64,000 nucleotides of DNA, taken from positions 2,976,001-3,040,000 of the forward strand of contig CP062007.1 of NCBI GenBank assembly GCA_022749295.1, in the 5' to 3' direction. Origin of the DNA: Flavobacteriaceae bacterium GSB9. Lineage in GTDB: Bacteria; Bacteroidota; Bacteroidia; Flavobacteriales; Flavobacteriaceae. Below the pieces are notes generated by a model that worked only from the letters and a program-made list of their open reading frames with translations, ran no database searches and was not told the origin of the DNA. Positions 28,037 through 37,444 of this stretch are shown one piece after another. The position numbers and the translations under genes were made by a program. Numbering within the stretch: the stretch's first letter is position 1; every line of letters begins with the position of its first letter.

Positions 28037-30385
28037 ATGCATAAATTATTTTTAATATCAACACTATTATTATTTTTTACTGTAGGTTTTTCACAGAGTA
28101 AAATTCATGAAAAGGAACATACTTTTGAGATTGGAAAAGAACATTTTCTACTAGATAATACACCTTTTCAAATTCGTTGTGGTGAAATTCATTTTGCGAG
28201 GGTTCCTAAAGAATATTGGCGTCATCGTATTCAAATGATAAAGGCACTGGGCATGAATACTATTTGTGCTTATTTGTTTTGGAATTTCCATGAACGTTCT
28301 CCTGGAAATTTTAAATGGGATGGTGAAGCGGATATTGCTGAGTTTTGTAAAATAGCCCAAGAAGAAGGGATGTGGGTTATTTTAAGACCTGGTCCATATG
28401 CTTGTGCTGAGTGGGAAATGGGCGGTTTACCTTGGTGGCTTTTAAAAAATGATGATATCAAACTTCGTACTACAGATCCGTTATATATAAAGGCTTCACA
28501 AAATTATTTAAATGAAGTGGGTAGGATTTTGTCTAAATTACAAATTACAAATGGGGGACCCATTATAATGGTTCAAGTTGAAAATGAATATGGTTTTTAT
28601 GGAAATAATGCCGATTATATGGGCATTATGAGAGATGCTGTAATTGATGCGGGGTTTAATGTACCATTGTTTTCTTGCAATCCAACTTCGCGTTTAAAAA
28701 ATGGATTTCATCCAGATCTTTTTCCTGTTGTTAATTTTGGAGCTAATCCAGAAGGTGCATTCAAAGCATTACGAGAAATTCTTCCCGAAGGACCATTGAT
28801 GTGCGGTGAATTTTATTCTGGTTGGTTTGACACTTGGGGCACACCGCATAGTTATGGGAAAATCGATCAATATTTAAAGGATATGGAATACATGCTGAAA
28901 AAAGGGGCGTCATTTAGTATTTATATGTCTCATGGTGGTACCACTTTTGGTTTTTGGGCAGGTGCAGATCGACCATTTAAGCCAGATGTATCGAGTTATG
29001 ATTACGGAGCACCTGTTAGTGAAGCTGGATGGGTTACAGATAAATTTATCAAAACACGTTCGTTAATTTCTAAAAATTTAATGCCAGGTGAATCACCTTT
29101 ACCAGAGCCTCCTGGTCCAAATCCGATGACAACTTTTTCATCAGTTGAACTAAAACAATTCGCTCCACTTTTCAAAAACCTTTCTGAACCCCTTGTTACA
29201 GAAAATCCTAAAAACATGGAGTATTACAATCAAGGAAGAGGCAGTATTTTATATAGAACGATGCTGCCAGCAGGAAAAGATTGTGTTTTAAAAGTTGAAG
29301 CAGTTCATGATTTTGCATGGATTTTTTCTAATGGAAAAAAACTTGGTGCAATGGATAGGAGAAAGGGTGATTTTGAGATTAATATTCCTGCAAGAGAAAA
29401 CGCAACTACTATTGATATTCTGGTACATGCTATGGGTAGGATTAATTTTGGACCAGAAGTACATGACCGAAAAGGACTTATTGGATCCATTCAATTTTTG
29501 GATGATAAATCAAATAATATCAAGATTGGGAATTGGGAAGTATTCAATATTCCTTATGACGATTCCATGTTAAAGAATTTAAAATTTGAAGAAGCTAATC
29601 CAAATGAAAACATGCCAGGAATTTGGTCTGGTGAGATTATGATAGATAAGGTTGGTGATGTTTTTTTAGATGTAAGTAGTTGGGGAAAAGGCGTGGTTTG
29701 GATTAATGGGCACTGTTTGGGAAGATATTGGAATATTGGACCTACACAAACAATGTATATTCCAGAACCATGGTTAAAAAGAGGAGTCAATAAAGTATTA
29801 GTTTTAGATTTGTTAGGGCCAGAAAAGGCTATTTTAAGAGGCTTAGACACCCCCATTTTAAATGACTTACATCCAGAAAAGGATTTTTCATATTCTAAAC
29901 GTCCAAGCGTAGAGCTCAATATTAAAAAAATTAAACCAAACCATACAGGGCAATTTTTATCTGGGGGTAATGCGCAAACCGTTAATTTTTCAGAGACTAT
30001 ATCTGGACGGTATTTCTGTTTTGAGGCTTTAAGCTCATTTGATGAAAAACCTTTTGCAGCTATTGCTGAAATGGATATTCTTGATACTGAAAATAACCCT
30101 ATAAACCATGAAAATTGGAAAATTGCTTATGTAAGTAGTGAAGAATTAGAAAAGGAAAATGGTAGTGCAGAAAATGCTATAGACGGACAGATATTTAATT
30201 ATTGGCATTCTTCATGGGGGGATAGCAAACCTGATTACCCACATTATCTTGTAATCGATTTGGGTAAAGATGAAAAAATATCTGGCTTTAGATATGTTCC
30301 AAGAGCTGACAATAATAGTCCTGGTAGAATAAAAGACTATCAGGTTTTTATTGGAAATGATATCATCAAGAATAAGGGCAAATGA
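28037..30385 (+). CDS. GH35 beta-galactosidase with C-terminal discoidin-like domain
   Basis: A 782-residue secreted or periplasmic enzyme (signal peptide 1-19). The TIM barrel starts with RCGEIHFARVPKEYWRHRI and carries RPGPYACAEWEMGGLPWWL. The acid/base is Glu184 in IIMVQVENEYGFYG and the nucleophile is Glu258 in LMCGEFYSGWFDTWG. Accessory beta domains follow, including WINGHCLGRYWNIGPTQTMY near 555-575. The end (about 660-782) is an F5/8 type C (CBM32-like) module with AIDGQIFNYWHSSWGD and HYLVIDLGKDEKISGFRYVP. It should remove terminal beta-galactose from oligosaccharides. The stop overlaps the GH43 start by four bases (ATGA), which suggests coupled translation. Confidence 0.95.
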   Translation: MHKLFLISTLLLFFTVGFSQSKIHEKEHTFEIGKEHFLLDNTPFQIRCGEIHFARVPKEYWRHRIQMIKALGMNTICAYLFWNFHERSPGNFKWDGEADIAEFCKIAQEEGMWVILRPGPYACAEWEMGGLPWWLLKNDDIKLRTTDPLYIKASQNYLNEVGRILSKLQITNGGPIIMVQVENEYGFYGNNADYMGIMRDAVIDAGFNVPLFSCNPTSRLKNGFHPDLFPVVNFGANPEGAFKALREILPEGPLMCGEFYSGWFDTWGTPHSYGKIDQYLKDMEYMLKKGASFSIYMSHGGTTFGFWAGADRPFKPDVSSYDYGAPVSEAGWVTDKFIKTRSLISKNLMPGESPLPEPPGPNPMTTFSSVELKQFAPLFKNLSEPLVTENPKNMEYYNQGRGSILYRTMLPAGKDCVLKVEAVHDFAWIFSNGKKLGAMDRRKGDFEINIPARENATTIDILVHAMGRINFGPEVHDRKGLIGSIQFLDDKSNNIKIGNWEVFNIPYDDSMLKNLKFEEANPNENMPGIWSGEIMIDKVGDVFLDVSSWGKGVVWINGHCLGRYWNIGPTQTMYIPEPWLKRGVNKVLVLDLLGPEKAILRGLDTPILNDLHPEKDFSYSKRPSVELNIKKIKPNHTGQFLSGGNAQTVNFSETISGRYFCFEALSSFDEKPFAAIAEMDILDTENNPINHENWKIAYVSSEELEKENGSAENAIDGQIFNYWHSSWGDSKPDYPHYLVIDLGKDEKISGFRYVPRADNNSPGRIKDYQVFIGNDIIKNKGK

Positions 30386-31431
30386 AAATTGTCTTGTTAA
30401 GAAATCTTAGCCATGTGCTCATTTTTAATAAACAAAAGTTTAGTCTTGCCTTTGGACTTTTATTGTGTTTTTTTTGCATTACTTTTTGTCAGGCACAAAG
30501 AAAATATGTTATAAAGAAAGATGTTCCTCTTGATTCCATCCGACTGAGTGATCCTGCAATTTTGGTTGACAGTGTGTCCAAAATGTATTATATGACAGGC
30601 ACGGGAGGAAAGCTTTGGAAAAGTAAAGATCTAAAGTTTTGGGACGGGCCTTTCCCCATGGTCAAAACAAATCCAAATTCTTGGATGGGACCCAAACCTA
30701 TGATATGGGCAGCTGAGCTTCACCAATACAAGAATAAATACTATTGTTTTGCCACATTCACCAACAAAAAGGTAATAATTGATACCGTGGCTGGAAATAT
30801 CATCGAACGCAGGGCAAGTCATGTTTTGGTTAGTGAAAAGGCTGAAGGACCTTATGTCCCTATGGAAGAAGAAACGTATTTGCCTGCAAATAAACCCACC
30901 CTCGATGGTACCTTATGGATCGAAGATAATGGAAAGCCCTACATGGTGTACTGTTATGAATGGTTACAAAATGGAAACGGCACGATTGAAAAAATTGAAT
31001 TAAAACCAGATTTAAGCGGTTCGGTAGGTAAAGGGCAAGTATTGTTTAAAGCAAGTGATTCACCATGGAGCAAAGAGAAAGATATTAAAGGAAATGAGAA
31101 GCCACATAAAGTAACTGATGGTCCTTTTCTATTTAAAACGGGTACGGGCAGACTAGGGATGATTTGGACGAGCTGGCAATACAATGTTTATGCACAAGGT
31201 GTGGCTTACTCAGAAAGTGGTACTCTAGATGGCCCTTGGATTCAGGAAAAAGAATTAATTACGCCTCCTAATTTTGGTCATGGTATGCTGTTTAAAACAT
31301 TCGAGGGTAAAACCCTAATGGCAGTGCATAGTCATAAAAAGATAAATGAGCGTACCATACGCATTCCACATTTGTTTGAAGTTGATTTGTCAGGAGACAA
31401 ACTTGTTGCTGTAAAACCATTTGCACCGTAG
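30382..31431 (+). CDS. GH43-family glycosidase with Asp at the expected general-acid position
   Basis: A 349-residue secreted five-bladed propeller enzyme with a longer basic leader and a hydrophobic segment at about 21-38 (SLAFGLLLCFFCITFCQAQ). GH43 signs are DSIRLSDPAIL (Asp57, general base), WAAELHQYKNKYYCF, and TLDGTLWIEDNGKPYMVY (Asp175, pKa modulator). Where most GH43 enzymes have Glu as acid (EGP), this protein has VTDGPFLF with Asp246. Such a VTDGPF variant occurs, as I recall, in other Bacteroidota GH43 groups, so it may mark a subfamily rather than loss of activity. Substrate is probably galactan or arabinan. It is translationally coupled to the GH35 gene. Confidence 0.85.
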   Translation: MKIVLLRNLSHVLIFNKQKFSLAFGLLLCFFCITFCQAQRKYVIKKDVPLDSIRLSDPAILVDSVSKMYYMTGTGGKLWKSKDLKFWDGPFPMVKTNPNSWMGPKPMIWAAELHQYKNKYYCFATFTNKKVIIDTVAGNIIERRASHVLVSEKAEGPYVPMEEETYLPANKPTLDGTLWIEDNGKPYMVYCYEWLQNGNGTIEKIELKPDLSGSVGKGQVLFKASDSPWSKEKDIKGNEKPHKVTDGPFLFKTGTGRLGMIWTSWQYNVYAQGVAYSESGTLDGPWIQEKELITPPNFGHGMLFKTFEGKTLMAVHSHKKINERTIRIPHLFEVDLSGDKLVAVKPFAP

Positions 31432-31545
31432 GCAATGTTTAAGCAAACGAAAGGTGTTACTTTTATTTTAAAAGTAAAAATAGTTTTCATCGTCATTTCA
31501 ATATTAAAACTATCTTAAAAAGGGCACAGTATAGTTTTAAAGTTT

Positions 31546-31553
31546 TAGTTTTG
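31546..31553 (+). promoter_or_regulatory. Candidate -7 box upstream of the DsbD gene
   Basis: TAGTTTTG matches TAnnTTTG and lies 50 bases before the ATG, in the 172-base gap after the GH43 gene. No clear -33 box was seen. Confidence 0.3.
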
Positions 31554-31603
31554 GTAAAATTTATGGCATTGAGCCGTAAAAAAGAATACAACTAGAAATA
31601 CCA

Positions 31604-33637
31604 ATGAAAAAACTAATTTTACTTCTTGCATTTGTGGCAGTAAATGTATTACAGGCGCAAATACTGGAACCTGTTAAATGGAGTACGGCGGTTAACAAAA
31701 TATCAGATTCAAACTATCAATTGGTGGTTACGGCCACTATCGATTCGGGCTGGCACCTCTACTCTCAAAACGTTCCAGAAGGTGGCCCTATTCCAACTAC
31801 GTTTAGCTTCAACACTTATGAGAACTCCGTAAAACTTATTGGTAAAACATCTGAAGAGGAAGGGCATACGGTTGATGACCCGGTCTTTGAGATGAAAATA
31901 AAATACTTTGAAAACACTACAGTTTTTAAACAGAACATTGAAATCAACGAAAAAATTGAATCCATAAAAGGAACAGTCGAATTTATGGCATGCGACGATA
32001 CGCGATGCTTACAACCAACCGAGGCAGAATTGATTTTCAACTTTAATTCAAAAGAAGGTGCAAAAGCTGCAGAATTGGGTGATGAAAACAAAGAGTTCTC
32101 GATAAGTTTAAATGATTCAGCCGCAAACAACATGTTATATGGGATGACTTTAGAAGATTTAAAGAATCCTCGTGATACAGATGAGTCTATAAGCCAGACA
32201 CCTAATGTCGAACAAGGCAATAGTGCGTTGTGGAAGATCTTTGGTTTGGGTTTTTTAGGAGGTTTACTGGCCTTGTTAACCCCCTGTGTGTTTCCAATGA
32301 TTCCTCTAACAGTTAGCTTTTTTACCAAAAAAAGTGGCAACTCCAAAGAATCAGGAGTCTGGAAAGCATTATTGTATGGGTTCTTTATTTTTGCGGTATA
32401 TATTATATTAAGTGTACCATTTCATTTGTTAGATTCGGTTAATCCAGATATCTTAAATGAAATCTCAACGAATGTATGGCTTAATGTTATATTTTTCATC
32501 ATTTTCATATTTTTTGCTTTCTCCTTTTTTGGATATTACGAGCTAACGCTTCCATCAAACTGGACCAATAAAACAGCAAAAGGTGAAAATTTTGGAGGTG
32601 TTGTTGGAATCTTTTTCATGGCATTAACATTGGCCTTGGTATCGTTTTCATGCACAGGTCCAATACTTGGGTCTTTATTGGCAGGTTCGTTAACTGCCGA
32701 TGGCGGCGCTTGGCAACTTACATCAGGGATGGCTGGTTTTGGTGTGGCTTTAGGTTTGCCTTTTGCTGTATTTGCTATGTTCCCGAATATGATAAACGCT
32801 TTGCCAAAATCTGGAGGATGGTTAAATACCACAAAGGTTATCTTAGGCTTTCTGGAATTGGCATTGGCGTTTAAGTTTTTGTCGAACGCCGATTTGGTAG
32901 CCCATTGGAATATTTTAAAAATAGAACCTTTTTTAATTATATGGATTGTCGTTTTCACCGGCTTGGCGCTCTATGTTTTCAGGTTTATTAAGTTTCCGCA
33001 CGATGCACCCATAAAAAAACTGTCGTTTTCGAGATTAGCAGGCGGAGTATTGGTTGTTGCTTTTGTAGTATATTTAGCGTCTGGATTCAGGGTTAACGAA
33101 GACACAAAAACGTTTACTCCTTTAACGCTTTTAAGCGGATTGGCACCTCCAGTAGGTTACAGCTTCTTGTATCCCAACGACTGCCCTAATAACCTAAATT
33201 GTTTTAAAGATTTAAAGGAAGGTGTGGCATATGCTAAAAAGGTAAATAAACCAATAATGATAGATTTTACCGGCTTGGCTTGTGTTAACTGCCGAAAAAT
33301 GGAAGAGCACGTATGGCCCATTGAAAAAGTAGACGATTATTTAAAAAATGAATATGTTATTATCTCGCTTTACGTCGACGACAAAAAGAAACTGCCTGAT
33401 AACGAGCAAATAGAAGTGGCCCGAATTAATGGCGGTAAAAGACAACTTGAAAACTATGGCCATAAATGGGCGCATTTTCAAACACGGTTTTTTAAAACCA
33501 ATTCGCAACCTTATTACGTGCTTTTAAGTCCTGATGGTAAGCAAATACTTAACACACCCGTAGGCTATACGCCAGATGCCGATCAATATTACAACTGGCT
33601 TAAAGACGGAATATCCAGCCTAAAAAAGTTTAATTAA
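31604..33637 (+). CDS. DsbD-like protein-disulfide reductase with C-terminal thioredoxin domain
   Basis: A 677-residue inner-membrane electron carrier in three parts. After a signal peptide, a periplasmic DsbD N-terminal domain (about 20-150) ends with paired cysteines Cys130 and Cys135 (EFMACDDTRCLQP). A membrane domain (about 210-500) has Cys228 (LLALLTPCVFPMIPLTVSF) and Cys350 (ALVSFSCTGPILGSLLAGS). A thioredoxin domain carries CVNC (560-563, IDFTGLACVNCRKMEEHVW). It passes reducing power from cytosolic thioredoxin to periplasmic proteins. It is 20 bases from the sialidase-fold gene and shares a probable transcript with it and a pectate lyase, an unusual partner set. Confidence 0.93.
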   Translation: MKKLILLLAFVAVNVLQAQILEPVKWSTAVNKISDSNYQLVVTATIDSGWHLYSQNVPEGGPIPTTFSFNTYENSVKLIGKTSEEEGHTVDDPVFEMKIKYFENTTVFKQNIEINEKIESIKGTVEFMACDDTRCLQPTEAELIFNFNSKEGAKAAELGDENKEFSISLNDSAANNMLYGMTLEDLKNPRDTDESISQTPNVEQGNSALWKIFGLGFLGGLLALLTPCVFPMIPLTVSFFTKKSGNSKESGVWKALLYGFFIFAVYIILSVPFHLLDSVNPDILNEISTNVWLNVIFFIIFIFFAFSFFGYYELTLPSNWTNKTAKGENFGGVVGIFFMALTLALVSFSCTGPILGSLLAGSLTADGGAWQLTSGMAGFGVALGLPFAVFAMFPNMINALPKSGGWLNTTKVILGFLELALAFKFLSNADLVAHWNILKIEPFLIIWIVVFTGLALYVFRFIKFPHDAPIKKLSFSRLAGGVLVVAFVVYLASGFRVNEDTKTFTPLTLLSGLAPPVGYSFLYPNDCPNNLNCFKDLKEGVAYAKKVNKPIMIDFTGLACVNCRKMEEHVWPIEKVDDYLKNEYVIISLYVDDKKKLPDNEQIEVARINGGKRQLENYGHKWAHFQTRFFKTNSQPYYVLLSPDGKQILNTPVGYTPDADQYYNWLKDGISSLKKFN

Positions 33638-33657
33638 CCAACGATTAAAACTAATAT

Positions 33658-35112
33658 ATGATTACCAAGCGATTCCTTTTAGTTCAAATGTTATTAATAA
33701 CTTTAATATTTGGATGTAAAGAGAATGAAAAAACAGAAAGCAGAACACAGGTCAAGATAGCAGGAAAAGTGGTGAATGCCTTAGGTAAGCCTATTTCTGA
33801 AGCCGTAATTAAATTAAAAGCTACCGGCGAAACAGCAAAAACAAATGAGAACGGAAAATTTGTCCTTTCTGGTAATGTGCCAAAGGGAAGTGGGCAATCA
33901 AATATAGACTTACCAAAATTTATCGACACCATCTCGGTAGAAAAACCTGGTTTTTTAAACTATCAAAAAGTAATTACTAATCCTGAAATTTCTGAAATGA
34001 TTATAGTGCCCGCAGCTAGTGATTTGCCAGCTGTTCAAGAAGACTATATTTTTGAGAGTTCTCCACATTTTAGGTCATGCCATGCTTCTACCATTTTAGA
34101 ACTTGATAATGGCGATTTGCTTTGTTCGTTTTTTGCTGGTACAAAAGAGGCTTATCCCGATGTGGAAATATGGATGTCTAGAAAGTCTACGGGAAAACAA
34201 TGGACAGCCCCCTTAAGTGTAGCTGATGGAGTTCAGTCCGATTCGGTTCGTGTAGGTACTGGAAACCCTATTTTATTTAAGCCCTTGGGCGAAGACCTTA
34301 CCTTGTTTTATAAAGTTTTAGGACCTGGCGACCCGTGGAAGGGATGGTACAAAACCTCTAGTGACCTTGGTAAAACTTGGGGTAAACCCCAGGAGTTGCC
34401 CGATTTAATGATTGGACCCGACAAAAATAAACCAGTACAATTAGCAAGTGGAACGATTTTAGCACCTTCGGCTGTAGAAGATTCCAACGGCTGGCGCGTG
34501 CATGTGCTTCGTAGTACAGATAACGGAAAAACATGGGATAAAATGGGTCCTATAAACCCAGAAGCTAAAATTGGGGCTATCCAGCCTACATTGTTAACGT
34601 ACACCGATGGGCGTATCCAAATGCTTTGCCGAACACGTTCAGAACATGGTTTTATGGCACAAAGCTGGTCAGATGACGATGGTTTAACATGGTCGCCACT
34701 AGAGGCTTTAGTGTTGCCAAATAACAATTCTGGTGCCGATGGTGTTACTTTGCGTGATGGACGGCAACTCTTGGTTTATAACCATTCCACCCGAACACAA
34801 GAAGGTATGGGGCATAAAGGGCGCGGAATACTTAATGTCGCATTAAGTCGTGATGGTATACATTGGGAAGCAGCCCTTATACTGGAGTATCTTGATGAAT
34901 CTGGAAAGCAGTTTTCGTACCCTTCAGTAATTCAAACCAATGATGGATTGGTACATATTCTTTATACTTGGCACCGAAGACGCATTAAGCATGTAGTTAT
35001 TAATCCAGAACGATTAAAACCTGTGCCTATGCCAGAAGGCAAATGGCCAACAGATGGGCCTGTTTCTTTAGAGGTTTTCAAGAAAACAAAAACAAATGAC
35101 GAACAGTTGTAA
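33658..35112 (+). CDS. Sialidase-fold (BNR) lipoprotein with N-terminal carboxypeptidase-regulatory-like domain
   Basis: A 484-residue lipoprotein; lipobox Cys20 (ITLIFGCKEN). Residues about 32-115 are a carboxypeptidase-regulatory-like beta fold (IAGKVVNALGKPISEAVIK). The rest is a sialidase-type propeller with Asp-box repeats: SSDLGKTWGKP, STDNGKTWDKM and SDDDGLTWSP. HASTILELDNGDLLCSFFAG and IQPTLLTYTDGRIQMLCRTR with YPSVIQTNDGLVHILYTWH are typical of bacterial exo-sialidase-like hydrolases. Many such proteins in plant-glycan clusters are not sialidases, so the substrate is left open. Its neighbours are a DsbD gene and a PL1 lyase 12 bases downstream. Confidence 0.8.
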   Translation: MITKRFLLVQMLLITLIFGCKENEKTESRTQVKIAGKVVNALGKPISEAVIKLKATGETAKTNENGKFVLSGNVPKGSGQSNIDLPKFIDTISVEKPGFLNYQKVITNPEISEMIIVPAASDLPAVQEDYIFESSPHFRSCHASTILELDNGDLLCSFFAGTKEAYPDVEIWMSRKSTGKQWTAPLSVADGVQSDSVRVGTGNPILFKPLGEDLTLFYKVLGPGDPWKGWYKTSSDLGKTWGKPQELPDLMIGPDKNKPVQLASGTILAPSAVEDSNGWRVHVLRSTDNGKTWDKMGPINPEAKIGAIQPTLLTYTDGRIQMLCRTRSEHGFMAQSWSDDDGLTWSPLEALVLPNNNSGADGVTLRDGRQLLVYNHSTRTQEGMGHKGRGILNVALSRDGIHWEAALILEYLDESGKQFSYPSVIQTNDGLVHILYTWHRRRIKHVVINPERLKPVPMPEGKWPTDGPVSLEVFKKTKTNDEQL

Positions 35113-35124
35113 GAAAATTGATTT

Positions 35125-36459
35125 ATGAAAAAACATGTTTTTGCGCTATTGAGTTTTGTGCTACTTTTTTCAGCATCCTGGTCACAACAATTAGCGTTTC
35201 CAGAAGCTGAAGGTTTCGGAGCTTACTCCAGAGGCGGTAGAGGAGGCAAGGTACTTTATGTGACTAACTTAAAAGATGAAGGTAGAGGAAGTTTGCGCTG
35301 GGCTGTAGAGCAAAAGGGTGCTCGTACAGTAGTTTTTTCCGTTTCGGGAATAATTGATTTAAAAAGGCGTTTAACCATTAAATACCCAAACATTACAATA
35401 GCTGGTCAAACAGCGCCCGGCGATGGTATTTGTTTAAGGGGTGAAACATTAGTTGTTGCGGCTAGTCATGTAATAATCCGTTATCTTAGGGTGCGTTTGG
35501 GAGATGGTATGCATGGTCAGGGAAGTTTACAGGGTAAAGATGCCATTTCCATTTCGAGGGGTAGCAACATTATTGTTGATCATTGTTCGGCAAGTTGGAG
35601 CCTTGATGAGATTTTATCGGCATCGACCATGCGCCCAACTTTAACTAATGTCACTGTACAGTGGTGTTTTATAACTGAAGGGCTAAATCCAGACGGGCAT
35701 GGTTATGGGTCTCTTATACGCGGTACGGGTGGTGCAAAATACAGTTTTCTGCATAATTTGTATGCCCATAACAAAGGGAGAAACCCAAGACCGGGCAATT
35801 ACGACGTTAATTCACATAACAAAGACCCTAAAGGACTTCTCCTCGATTTCAGAAATAATGTTATTTATAATTGGGGCGGAAACCATGCTGGTTACAATCA
35901 GGATAAGCTTAGTGTAACCCACTTGAATTATGTGAACAACTACTTAATTCCGGGAAGTGATTCAAGAGCTACAGGTATTGCTTACGCAACCGGATCTCCA
36001 TATAATAAAGCTTATTTTTCGGGGAATTATTACAATGGAAAAATTCCTTATAACCAATGGGACTTGGTGGATTTTAATGACGACTGGAGCAAAGAGCAGA
36101 TTGATAACTATAAGCAAACCGAGCCTTTTGAAACAGGCACCGTGAAAACTGATAACGCGGTTATTGCCTACAGCAGGGTATTGGCTAAGGCAGGTGCTAT
36201 ATTACCTAAACGCGACGCGGTAGACTCAAGAATAGTACAAGGTATAAAAAGCCGAACGGGAGGCATTATTAAAAGTCAGGAAGAAGTTGGAGGATGGCCT
36301 GAACTTAAAAGTGTGAAAGCACCAATGGATACCGATTTGGATGGTATGCCAGATAATTGGGAAATTGAAAATGGACTTAATCCTAAAAATGGTAGAGATA
36401 GGAATAACCTAACCGACGATGGTTATACGGTACTTGAAAAATACTTGAATAGTATATAA
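35125..36459 (+). CDS. Secreted PL1-type pectate lyase
   Basis: A 444-residue secreted right-handed beta-helix protein (signal peptide 1-20, ending SWS). Family signs are FPEAEGFGAYSRGGRGGKVL, NLKDEGRGSLRWAVEQKGAR, VVFSVSGIIDLKRRLTI and NITIAGQTAPGDGICLRG in the first coils. These are followed by NIIVDHCSASWSLDEIL, and HNLYAHNKGRNPRPG with the Arg that acts as base in the family. A short thrombospondin type-3-like calcium motif, DTDLDGMPDNWEIENGLNP, lies near the end. It should cleave polygalacturonate by beta-elimination outside the cell or in the periplasm. It is the last gene of the DsbD transcript. No pectin esterase is nearby. Confidence 0.9.
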   Translation: MKKHVFALLSFVLLFSASWSQQLAFPEAEGFGAYSRGGRGGKVLYVTNLKDEGRGSLRWAVEQKGARTVVFSVSGIIDLKRRLTIKYPNITIAGQTAPGDGICLRGETLVVAASHVIIRYLRVRLGDGMHGQGSLQGKDAISISRGSNIIVDHCSASWSLDEILSASTMRPTLTNVTVQWCFITEGLNPDGHGYGSLIRGTGGAKYSFLHNLYAHNKGRNPRPGNYDVNSHNKDPKGLLLDFRNNVIYNWGGNHAGYNQDKLSVTHLNYVNNYLIPGSDSRATGIAYATGSPYNKAYFSGNYYNGKIPYNQWDLVDFNDDWSKEQIDNYKQTEPFETGTVKTDNAVIAYSRVLAKAGAILPKRDAVDSRIVQGIKSRTGGIIKSQEEVGGWPELKSVKAPMDTDLDGMPDNWEIENGLNPKNGRDRNNLTDDGYTVLEKYLNSI

Positions 36460-36472
36460 AATTTAATATTTG

Positions 36473-37300
36473 TTATTTAACTTTTTTCTCTAACCTAGAA
36501 GTGTCGGTCATTTTATTGATTATAATCTTTGGGTTTTCGTATAAACTTATGGTGCTAGACCCACTGGCTTCAATATTGATGCTGTCCATAACTTCGAGTT
36601 CGGCATCGCTAGAGATATTACAAATGACATTACAAGAATTAATAGTGAAATTTTTACCATTAAAATGAGCGTAATTATCTAATTCTAATTGCGCGTTATT
36701 ACAAGCGCCCTCTATTTCTATGTCTGCACGTTGATACAGTGTGCCTGTTAAATTTACCGTGTTTACAAGGGCTTCTATCTTACTGTTGCCACTTAAAAAC
36801 AATGAGCTATTTTCGCTGGTTATATTCAATTCAAGTTTAGCACGATCGTCTGTTTCAAGTTTAAAAGCATTGGTTTTTAGCGTTAATCCCACTTTTGAAG
36901 ACGCTTTGGCATTAACCGTTAGTTGATTTAAGTCCATTGTGACTAAAGATAATATCTCGGCATCCTCAGTAGTATTAATGTATTTGAGGGCATTATTGTA
37001 CGCTACTTTGATATTTAGACGTTTTTTGGACCTAATGCGTGCTTTTTTGTTAAAGGTTAGTACACTGTCTACAACTTTAAATTCTATATAATCATGCAGG
37101 TTGTCGTCGGTTTCAATTTCAATCGAAGGAATTTGATTGAATATAATTTCAACTTCAAAGTCTTCATCTAAATTAATGGTATGAAATGGGCTTATTTCTA
37201 TTCTTTCAATAGTCACATTTCTGCTTCCTTTTACCTTTTCTTGAGCTTCAATGGCAAAGGGGCACAATAAAATTAGCATATAGAGTAATTTGTTGTTCAT
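36473..37300 (-). CDS. DUF2807 (head-GIN domain) exported protein
   Basis: About 275 residues from the ATG at 37300 (MNNKLLYMLILLCPFAIEAQ, a clean signal peptide). A further upstream start at 37384 would put a second hydrophobic stretch before it and is less likely. The domain begins with GSRNVTIERIEISPFHTINL and continues as a beta-solenoid-like repeat region (SKVGLTLKTNAFKLETDDRA, SGNSKIEALVNTVNLTGTL). DUF2807 proteins are common exported proteins of Bacteroidota, sometimes called auto-transporter adhesin heads; the function is unproven. It is convergent with the PL1 gene (13-base gap) and divergent from the YceI gene. Confidence 0.82.
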   Translation of the reverse strand: MNNKLLYMLILLCPFAIEAQEKVKGSRNVTIERIEISPFHTINLDEDFEVEIIFNQIPSIEIETDDNLHDYIEFKVVDSVLTFNKKARIRSKKRLNIKVAYNNALKYINTTEDAEILSLVTMDLNQLTVNAKASSKVGLTLKTNAFKLETDDRAKLELNITSENSSLFLSGNSKIEALVNTVNLTGTLYQRADIEIEGACNNAQLELDNYAHFNGKNFTINSCNVICNISSDAELEVMDSINIEASGSSTISLYENPKIIINKMTDTSRLEKKVK

Positions 37301-37444
37301 TGCTAATGTTTTATTTTTTAGATACATAATGGTGAAAAAAGTCACGTTTAAAAGTAGGCTAATTTTAAATATGATAAAAATCATAGATTCGATTTAGGAT
37401 TATTTGGAAGTTTGCAATGTTAAATTAATAAATAAAAAATTATT

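Noticed and set aside
32536-32958. Open frame of 140 codons on the minus strand
   Set aside because: Antisense to the DsbD membrane domain; no motif or start context.
25424-36459. Complete polysaccharide utilisation locus
   Set aside because: No SusC/SusD pair, no regulator and no sulfatase is in the window, so only a CAZyme cluster is called.
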